Part shown: positions 1 through 6,556 of the stretch, piece by piece
Numbering within the stretch: the first letter of the stretch is position 1
How the letters are laid out: every line of letters starts with the position of its first letter
Assembly: GCA_021841795.1 (NCBI GenBank)
Contig: JAKCDN010000026.1
Span: 1-14,360, forward strand
Reading direction: 5' to 3'
Length of the DNA stretch: 14,360 nucleotides
DNA from: Acidobacteriota bacterium
GTDB taxonomy: Bacteria > Acidobacteriota > Terriglobia > Terriglobales > Acidobacteriaceae
Translations under genes and position numbers: made by a program
Notes under the pieces: generated by a model
Seen by the model: only the letters and a program-made list of their open reading frames with translations
The model's database searches: none
Told to the model about the DNA's origin: nothing

Positions 1-1219
1 CCTGAGCGCCGAGGGTCCAAAGGGAGCTGGGGCCCTGAATCCAGGTGCCGGGGTGGGCGCTCTGGAAGCCGCCGGTGGCGCCGAGGGTGATGGTGGGATA
101 GAAGGCACTGACGGCGATGCCGATCTGGGCGTTGTCCGCGTCGGCGAGGCGTTCCTGGGCGGAGATGTCGGGGCGGCGCTGGAGCAACTGGGAGGGCACG
201 CCGAGAGGAATGCCGGGCAGGGCGAGGTCGAGCGGTGAGGGGGGAATGCTGAAGGCCGAGAGGTCGTAATTGGCGATGGTGCCGACGGCGTGCTCGTACT
301 GCGCGCGGGCGACGCCAAGATCGACGAGCTGGGCGCGGACGGTTTCAAGCTGGGTCTGCGCCTGGGCGACATCGACGGCTGTGGCGACACCGCCGACGAA
401 GCGCTTCTGGGTGAGATCGAGCTGGTGCTGGAGGTCGGCTACGGTCTGGGTGAGCAACTGGATCTGGGAGTCGAGGCCGCGGAGGGCGAAGTAGTCTGTG
501 GCCATCTCGGCGTGGAGGGTGAGGTCGACGTTCGCGGTCTGCGCGGCGGTGGCCTGCGCCTGCGCCTGTGCCTGCTCGACGGTGCGGCGGATACGGCCCC
601 AGAAGTCAGGCTCCCAACTGGCCTGGCCGGCGATAGTGAGGTCGGCGGCGATGGCGGCGTTGGAGGGGCTGGAGTAGGGCGCGTTGGCGGAGTTTTTGAG
701 GCCCTGGGGCGAGACGCCGGCCGAGAGCGTGGGGTAGAGGTTGGCGCGGGCGGCGACGACCTGGTCGCGGGCGGCGAGATAGGTTTCAAGAGCCTGGCGG
801 AGCTCGACGTTGGTGGTGGCGATGCGCTCCTCCAGCTGGTTGAGCTGGGGATCGTGGTAGATCTCCCACCACTTGCCTTTGAGCAATCCGTCGGAGGGGT
901 TGGCCGGCTGCCAGGCGCCGCCGACGGGATTGGGCGGGGGGATGACCGAGGATGCGCCGGTCTCCTTGTAGGCGGCGGGTGCGTTGTATCCAGGCCGGTT
1001 GTAGTTGGGGCCAACGGGCTTGCAGGCGGAGAGGAACAAGAGGGCGCAAGGGAGCAGGAAGGCGAGGGAGCGCGCGGCGCGGGCGCGGTAAGACGATGGG
1101 CCGGGGCGCTGGTCCGAAGCCGGCAGATGCGCTGGCGAGGATGCCGCCGGTTCCGGATCAGGCGGACAGGCCCGGGCCGAGGGCGCGATACCGGTCTTGA
1201 ATTGCGGAGCCAGGGCCAT
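1..1219 (-). CDS. Outer-membrane efflux lipoprotein, NodT/TolC (OMF) family, partial
   Basis: This is the outer-membrane channel of the tripartite RND pump encoded just upstream. About 406 codons are present, and the C-terminus lies beyond the left edge. Seen in the sequence: a hydrophobic stretch at about residues 51-65 ends in LSAC, a lipobox with the acylated Cys at 66. It is followed by KPVGPNYNRP, the usual start of mature NodT-type proteins. Then come KWWEIYHDPQLNQL, the first OEP repeat with SWEPDFWGRIRR, and FVGGVATAVDVAQAQTQLE. The second repeat opens with LLQRRPDISAQERLADADNAQIGIAVSAFYPTITL, broken here only by the window end. The ATG at 1219 has GGGAGG 9 bases upstream, inside the last codons of the fusion-protein gene, and the intergenic gap is 2 bases, so translational coupling is likely. 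The roughly 48-residue Pro/Ala-rich segment before the signal sequence is odd, but no in-frame ATG lies closer. Family assignment is firm; the exported substrate is unknown. Confidence 0.93.
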   Translation of the reverse strand, partial: MALAPQFKTGIAPSARACPPDPEPAASSPAHLPASDQRPGPSSYRARAARSLAFLLPCALLFLSACKPVGPNYNRPGYNAPAAYKETGASSVIPPPNPVGGAWQPANPSDGLLKGKWWEIYHDPQLNQLEERIATTNVELRQALETYLAARDQVVAARANLYPTLSAGVSPQGLKNSANAPYSSPSNAAIAADLTIAGQASWEPDFWGRIRRTVEQAQAQAQATAAQTANVDLTLHAEMATDYFALRGLDSQIQLLTQTVADLQHQLDLTQKRFVGGVATAVDVAQAQTQLETVRAQLVDLGVARAQYEHAVGTIANYDLSAFSIPPSPLDLALPGIPLGVPSQLLQRRPDISAQERLADADNAQIGIAVSAFYPTITLGATGGFQSAHPGTWIQGPSSLWTLGAQ

Positions 1220-1221
1220 GC

Positions 1222-2454
1222 TTACAGGCCTCCCGCGGAGGCGGCTGCGCCGCCTGGATGGACGACGGTGACCTTTTCGCCCTCGATGAGCGAATCGGGG
1301 GGATCCTGGATGACCTGATCGCCGGGGTTGAGTCCGGTGACGATCTGCACGGTGGCTCCGTCATCTTCGCCGATGGTGACGCGAATGAGATGGGCGGTAT
1401 CGCCATGGACGACGGTGCTGACCTGCAGGCCTTCACGGCGAAAGATGAGCGCAGCGGTGGGCACGATGAAGGTGGGGTTTGTGGCCGGGGTTTTGAAATG
1501 GACCTGAGCCAGCGCGCCGGGCATGAGCAGGCCGGAGCGGTTATCGACGTCGATTTCGGTCAGGAGGGTGCGGCTGGAGGGATCCATGGCGTCGGCGGTG
1601 CGCACGAGGGTTCCGACGAAGGTTTTTCCGGGGTACTCGGGGAAGGTGAGATCGATCTTCATGCCCCGTCGGAGGGAGGGGGTGTAGATCTGGGGGACGT
1701 CGGTATAGACGCGCAGGGTCGAGATGGCCTGCATGTGGAAGAGCTCGGCGCTGTTGCCCTGGCTGATCAACTGCCCGGTATCGATGGCGCGGGCGGTGAC
1801 GACGCCGTCGAAGGGCGCGTAGACCTTCTCGAAGGATTGCAGCTCCTTGAGGCGCTGGAGATTGGCCTGCGCGGATTGGACGGCGGCCTGGGTGGCGGCG
1901 GCCTGATTGACGTAGGTATCGGTATCCTGCTGGGCGACGGCGTCGGACTTGACGAGCCCGGAGTAGCGGTCGGCCTGGATGCGCGCGATGTTGGCGTTGG
2001 CCCTGGCGGTGGCCAGGTCGGACTCGGCCTGCATCACCTGACGGTCGAGCTCGGGGGTGTCGATGACGGCGAGGAGCGCGCCTTTTTTGACGTGGGCGCC
2101 GATGTCGTAGTACCAGCGGACGAGGTAGCCGTCCGTGCGGGCGTAGATGGGGGAGTCGGTAAAGGCGGTGACGTTGCCGGGGAGGACGAAGGAATCGACG
2201 GGCGCGCCGGGCCGGGCCGGGGCCACGGCGACGGCGGGGGCAGCCAGGTCGTGGGTCTGCGCCTTGAGGGCGGAGCCGGCATGAACGCGGCTGAGGATGC
2301 CGGTGGCGGCCAGGACCACGAAGACGAGCAGGACCAGGCCGGCGCCGATGAGGGCCTTGCGGGGCGAGAAGGAATCGAGCTCGGGGGCAGCCTCGTGATT
2401 TTCCGGGCCGGACTGGGGGCCTGGTGCGGGATGCGGATTCGGTTGGTGGTTCAT
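1222..2454 (-). CDS. RND efflux periplasmic adaptor (membrane-fusion protein, HlyD/AcrA type)
   Basis: This protein bridges the inner-membrane RND pump and the outer-membrane channel. Its 410 residues are full length for the family. A Pro-rich cytoplasmic tail is followed by one membrane anchor at about 34-52, with no lipobox, so it is membrane-anchored rather than lipidated. The first half of the biotinyl-lipoyl-like domain is at about 105-133 (RTDGYLVRWYYDIGAHVKKG). An Ala/Gln-rich alpha-helical hairpin spans about 134-207. The second lipoyl half is at about 208-232 (VYAPFDGVVTARAIDTGQ). Beta-barrel (TDVPQ, YPGKTFVGTLVRT) and membrane-proximal segments (VPTAAL, GLNPGDQVI) follow. The ATG sits 5 bases after the pump gene, with GGAG 8 bases upstream overlapping the pump stop codon. 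It is the middle gene of the operon and probably translationally coupled to both neighbours. Confidence 0.95.
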   Translation of the reverse strand: MNHQPNPHPAPGPQSGPENHEAAPELDSFSPRKALIGAGLVLLVFVVLAATGILSRVHAGSALKAQTHDLAAPAVAVAPARPGAPVDSFVLPGNVTAFTDSPIYARTDGYLVRWYYDIGAHVKKGALLAVIDTPELDRQVMQAESDLATARANANIARIQADRYSGLVKSDAVAQQDTDTYVNQAAATQAAVQSAQANLQRLKELQSFEKVYAPFDGVVTARAIDTGQLISQGNSAELFHMQAISTLRVYTDVPQIYTPSLRRGMKIDLTFPEYPGKTFVGTLVRTADAMDPSSRTLLTEIDVDNRSGLLMPGALAQVHFKTPATNPTFIVPTAALIFRREGLQVSTVVHGDTAHLIRVTIGEDDGATVQIVTGLNPGDQVIQDPPDSLIEGEKVTVVHPGGAAASAGGL

Positions 2455-2459
2455 GGCAG

Positions 2460-5400
2460 TTACTCCGGAGACTCGTCAAATTCGTCAAAGCCGGTGCTGA
2501 CGCGCGCCGGTTCGCGGCGGCGCCGGTGTTCGAGGCGGCCGTGGATGAAGGCGAAGAAGGCAGGGACAAAGAAGAGAGTGGCGACGGTGGCAAGGAGCAG
2601 CCCGCCGATGACGGCGCGTCCCAGGGGGGCGTTCTGTTCACCGCCGTCGCCGAGCCCGAGGGCCATGGGCACCATGCCGATGATCATGGCCAGTGCGGTC
2701 ATGACGACGGGACGGAGGCGGACAAAGCCGGCGTTGAGGGCGGCGCGGCGGGCGTCGCCGACCAGCATCTCCAACTGCTCGCGGGCAAAGCTGACGACGA
2801 GGATGGAGTTGGCAGTGGCCACGCCCATGCACATGATGGCGCCGGTGAGCGCGGGCACGCTGAGATGGGTGCCGGTGAGGAAGAGGAACCAGACGATGCC
2901 GGCCAGCGCTGCGGGCAGCGCGGAGATGATGAGGAAGGGATCGAGCCATGACTGGAAGTTGACGACGATGAGGAGATAGACGAGGAGGATGGAGAAGGCG
3001 AGGCCGGCAAGCAGGCCGATATAGGAGCGGCGCATGGTATCGCTCTGTCCGCGCAGGATGAAGGCGGAGCCGCGCGGCAGTTGTCCGTGGTAGCGGGCGA
3101 CGATTTTCTCCATGGCGCGGGTGACGGATCCGAGGTCGGTGGCGTCGACGTTGGCGTAAATGTCGATCACGGGCAGCACGTTGTAGTGCGTCACGACCGC
3201 CTGTTCGGCTCCGGGGTCGATGGAGGCCAGGTTGCCGAGGACCTGGACGGGAGCGGGCGCGCCGGGCGCGGCGGTGGGAGCTGCGCCGGCGGGCGACTGT
3301 CCGGCTGACCCGGGGGCGCCGGTGGAAGGCGCGGATTTGAGGGCCTGGATGGGAACGCTGCCGGTGATGGGCAGGCCGGCGAGCTGGGCCATGGTGTCCA
3401 TGCGGTATTGGGGGGCCATGATGGCGATGTTGTAGGAGACGCCGTTGCGCGGATCGAGGTAGAAGTTGGGGCTGGTCTGGAAGCTGCCGCTGAGGGCGAC
3501 GAGCAGGCTCTCGGCGACATTTTGCTGGGTAAGGCCGGTATCGGCGGCGCGGGTGCGATCGACGTTGACGGTGAGGTTGGGATAGTTGAAGGGTTGCTGA
3601 ATGCGGGCATCGACGGCGCCGGGGACATAGCGGACGTCATTCAACATGCGCTCGGCAAGGGCGCGGTTGGCGTAGAGGTTCGGCCCGATGATCTGAATAT
3701 CGATGGGGGCGGCGACGCCGAAGTTGAGGATCTGGGTGACGATATCGACGGGCACGGTGTAGAAGGTAACGCCGGGGTAGTCGCGGGAGAGGACGGCGCG
3801 GAGGCGCTGCACGTAGGCGTCGGTGGGATGGTGGCGGGGCGTGAGTTCGACCTGGATGTCGGCATCGGAGGGGCCGACGGGCGCGGAGACGGAGTAAGAG
3901 AGATTGAGCGAGGAGTAGGGCAGGCCGATGTTGTCGATGACGGTATTCAGCTCCCCCGGGGGAATGACCTGGCGGATGGTCTTTTCGACGTGATCGCAGA
4001 GGGCGGCAGTCTCCTCGATGCGCGTGCCGGTATGGGCGCGGACGTGGATGGTAAATTCGCCGGCGTCGACGGTCGGGAAGAAGTCCTGGCCGAGCCATGG
4101 CCCGAGCAGGGCGACAGAGCCGATGGCGAAGAGGAGAAAGACGGCGATGAAGACGCCGGGGCGATCGACGCAGACGGTGAGGACGCGGAGATAGCCGTGG
4201 CGCAACTTCTCGAAGCGGCTTTCGAAGGCGAGCTGAAAACGGATGAGCGGGTTGCGGCTAAGGCGCTTGCGGGCGATTTCGGCATCGTCGTGCTCGTGGA
4301 GCAGGTAACGCGCCATGGTGGGGACGACGGTGCGGGAGAGGAGGTAGCTGGCGAGCATGGCGAAGACGACGGCTTCGGCCAGGGGGACAAAGAGGTAGCG
4401 CGCGACCCCGCCGAGGAAGAACATGGGCAGGAAGACGATGCAGATGGCGAGGGTGGAAACCAGGGCCGGGGTGGCGATCTGCGCGGCGCCGTCGAGGATG
4501 GCCTGCTCGATCTCCTTGCCGGATTCGAGGTTGCGGTTGATGTTTTCGATCTCGACGGTGGCGTCGTCGACGAGGATGCCGACGGCGAGGGCGAGGCCGC
4601 CGAGGGTCATGATGTTGATGGTCTGGTGCAGGGCGTAGAGGGCGGTGATGGAGCAGAGGATGGAGAGAGGAATCGACACCGCGATGATGAGGGTGGAGCG
4701 CCAGCTTCCGAGGAAGACCAGGATCATGATGGCGGTGAGGCAGGCGGCGATGATGGCCTCGCGGATGACGCCGTTTATCGATCCGCGGACAAAGATGGAC
4801 TGATCGGAGAGCGGAACGATCTTCAATTGCCGCGGCAACTGTCCTCGCATGCCGGGGTCGTTGATGATGCGGCGCACGTCCCGGATGATGTCGAGGGTAG
4901 AGGAGGAGCCGATTTTGAGGACGTTCATCATGATGGCGCGATGGCCGTCGACGCGCACGATGTTGGTCTGCGGGGGGTTGCCGTCGAGCACATGGGCGAC
5001 GTCGTGGATATAAACCACGGCGCCGCCGATGGTTTTGATGGGCATGTTGTTGATGGCTTCGAGAAGGGCGGGCGCGGAGTTGGTTTCAACCTGGTACTCG
5101 AAGCGGTCGATCTTGATGGTGCCGGAGGGAGCGATGACGTTCTGCGCGGTGATGGCGCTGACGACGTCGGACGGAGAGAGTCCGCGCGCCTGCAGTGCGT
5201 GTTCGTCGAGGTCGATCATGATCTCGCGCTGCTTGCCGCCGTAGGGGAAGGGAACCTGGGCGCCTTCGACGGTGGCCAGCTGCACGCGGATGGTGTTTGT
5301 GCCGAGGTCGTATAGCCGCTGCTCGTCGAGGCCGGGACCGGAGAGGCCCAACTGGAGGACGGGCACGCTGGAAGCGTTGTACTGAATGATGAGAGGCGGG

Positions 5401-5777
5401 ATGCTGCCGGGAGGGAGCGAGCGCAGCTCGGTCTGCATGATGGCGGTGATCTGCGCCACGGAGCCGGCGATGTTGACGTTGGGGTGAAAGAAGACCTTGA
5501 TGACGCCGACGCCGACGAGGGACTGCGATTCAATGTGATCGATGTCGTTGACGGTGGTGGTCATGCCGCGCTCGGCATTGCTGACGATGCGGTCGGCCAT
5601 CTGTTCGGCGGAGAGGCCGGTGAAGTTCCACACCACGCTGACGATGGGGATGTCGATGGCGGGAAAGATGTCCACGGGCATCGAATCGATGCTGAAGAGG
5701 CCGAGGATCAAAATCAGCAGCGCAAAGACGGCAAAGGTATAGGGCCGCCTGAGCGCAAGCCGGACAATCCACATCAT
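2460..5777 (-). CDS. RND efflux pump, inner-membrane transporter (AcrB/HAE-like)
   Basis: This is a proton-driven efflux pump subunit, expected to work as a trimer. I start it at the ATG at 5777, giving 1105 residues, because MMWIVRLALRRPYTF matches the conserved RND N-terminus. The frame stays open to an ATG at 5921, but that 48-residue extension does not look like this family. Seen: TM1 at about 14-31, periplasmic loop 1, TM2-6 at about 337-480, the second large loop, and TM8-12 at about 918-1080. The TM4 acidic pair is present (ILVDDATVEIEN, D404 D405), as are the TM11 Arg and Thr of RLRPVVMT (R1020, T1027). The TM10 lysine (AcrB K940) is Ala989 in GVATANSILVV. An Ala/Pro/Gly-rich insert occupies about 813-843. 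First gene of the operon. Upstream GGGAG lies about 14 bases from the start, so the ribosome site is weak, and no convincing promoter was found. Substrate unknown. Confidence 0.94.
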   Translation of the reverse strand: MMWIVRLALRRPYTFAVFALLILILGLFSIDSMPVDIFPAIDIPIVSVVWNFTGLSAEQMADRIVSNAERGMTTTVNDIDHIESQSLVGVGVIKVFFHPNVNIAGSVAQITAIMQTELRSLPPGSIPPLIIQYNASSVPVLQLGLSGPGLDEQRLYDLGTNTIRVQLATVEGAQVPFPYGGKQREIMIDLDEHALQARGLSPSDVVSAITAQNVIAPSGTIKIDRFEYQVETNSAPALLEAINNMPIKTIGGAVVYIHDVAHVLDGNPPQTNIVRVDGHRAIMMNVLKIGSSSTLDIIRDVRRIINDPGMRGQLPRQLKIVPLSDQSIFVRGSINGVIREAIIAACLTAIMILVFLGSWRSTLIIAVSIPLSILCSITALYALHQTINIMTLGGLALAVGILVDDATVEIENINRNLESGKEIEQAILDGAAQIATPALVSTLAICIVFLPMFFLGGVARYLFVPLAEAVVFAMLASYLLSRTVVPTMARYLLHEHDDAEIARKRLSRNPLIRFQLAFESRFEKLRHGYLRVLTVCVDRPGVFIAVFLLFAIGSVALLGPWLGQDFFPTVDAGEFTIHVRAHTGTRIEETAALCDHVEKTIRQVIPPGELNTVIDNIGLPYSSLNLSYSVSAPVGPSDADIQVELTPRHHPTDAYVQRLRAVLSRDYPGVTFYTVPVDIVTQILNFGVAAPIDIQIIGPNLYANRALAERMLNDVRYVPGAVDARIQQPFNYPNLTVNVDRTRAADTGLTQQNVAESLLVALSGSFQTSPNFYLDPRNGVSYNIAIMAPQYRMDTMAQLAGLPITGSVPIQALKSAPSTGAPGSAGQSPAGAAPTAAPGAPAPVQVLGNLASIDPGAEQAVVTHYNVLPVIDIYANVDATDLGSVTRAMEKIVARYHGQLPRGSAFILRGQSDTMRRSYIGLLAGLAFSILLVYLLIVVNFQSWLDPFLIISALPAALAGIVWFLFLTGTHLSVPALTGAIMCMGVATANSILVVSFAREQLEMLVGDARRAALNAGFVRLRPVVMTALAMIIGMVPMALGLGDGGEQNAPLGRAVIGGLLLATVATLFFVPAFFAFIHGRLEHRRRREPARVSTGFDEFDESPE

Positions 5778-6411
5778 AGGACTGGTTCTCGCTCCCAGAG
5801 CCTGGTCCCGGCAATTGCCGCGAGCGGCAAAGCGAAGGACAGGCACAAGGCCGGCATTCAGTTTGTTGCGAGGTTCGTAAGCGGGTTGCGGCCGAGCCTG
5901 CCCGCAGGCAGGGTGAAACACGACCGTTCACCGGTACGAGCCGGCTCCTCGGGTTCCGACCGGAGGCCGCTCGCGCGGAGCCCGGCCTGATTTCCACTTG
6001 AAAAGACTATGGTAGCTGAAAATTTTGAGCGACGAGACTGCATGAAGGGTACCGGAGGCAGCGCACGACGGTCTATTGAATAAAGATGGCCGGCGAGGTG
6101 TCGGGGATTCTGAATCTGCCGGCCGGCGGCGGGGAGGGGTGGAGGCGATGCCGGGGCTGGAGGAAAAGGGACGGAAATGGCGATTCCCAGCGCCGCGATG
6201 GCACGTCTAAAGCTCATACTGGGGTTCAAGAGACGTCGCAACCCGTCTGAGTCCGGTAGACTGGGAGTTGGATTCCGAGATGGGGTTCAACCCTGCTTCC
6301 GGCGCCTGGCGCGGCAGGGATGTTGCGGGAAGGGGACGGTTCGAAATCGGAAGGGCGGCCAGCGGGTGTGAGCCCCGGAGGGCCGCAGTGCGCCGCCGAA
6401 GCGAGCCCGGT
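5778..6411. other. Divergent intergenic region between the RND operon and bamA
   Basis: This gap separates the leftward pump operon from rightward bamA. Short open frames exist on both strands, but none shows a convincing family motif. A leftward frame at 6241-5858 begins with a signal-peptide-like stretch, then becomes compositionally random and overlaps the upstream leader of the pump gene. No clear promoter for the pump operon, no inverted-repeat operator and no regulator gene is visible. The only strong promoter-like element is the one listed just to the right, for bamA. A GC-rich palindrome (GCCGGCCGGC) lies near 6118-6127 with no assigned role. Confidence 0.5.
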
Positions 6412-6441
6412 TTGGGCAGGGTGGCCGCGGTCCTGTAGAAT
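6412..6441 (+). promoter_or_regulatory. Probable sigma70-type promoter of bamA
   Basis: TTGGGC at 6412-6417 and TAGAAT at 6436-6441 are separated by 18 bases. The -10 box matches TATAAT at 5 of 6 positions and the -35 at 3 of 6. Transcription would begin near 6449, giving a leader of about 110 bases to the preferred GTG start. The element was identified by eye only. Confidence 0.45.
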
Positions 6442-6556
6442 CAATCTTTCCTAAACGTAAGACCAGATTTTCAGCCAAGAGGGTGTGCATATTCTTCCTG
6501 TGAAGCAGAACTATGGTACGAAAGAGTATTTGTGCTCGTCGCAGGGCTCAAACCCG

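Noticed and set aside
1258..2979. Long rightward open frame opposite the adaptor gene
   Set aside because: It is antisense to the adaptor and pump genes, has Gly/Asp/Val-rich composition typical of a shadow frame in GC-rich DNA, and shows no family motif.
3408..5315. 635-codon rightward open frame opposite the RND pump
   Set aside because: Its length comes from the codon bias of the pump gene on the other strand. The protein is mostly Gly, Asp, Val and Glu with no domain, while the pump frame shows clear RND motifs.
5778..5921. 48-residue N-terminal extension of the RND pump
   Set aside because: The conserved RND start MMWIVRLALRRP lies at 5777. The extension contains cysteines and prolines unlike the family N-terminus.
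5858..6241. Leftward 127-codon frame with a signal-peptide-like start
   Set aside because: After the first 30 residues the composition is random, it ends in the pump leader, has no clear ribosome site and shows no family motif.
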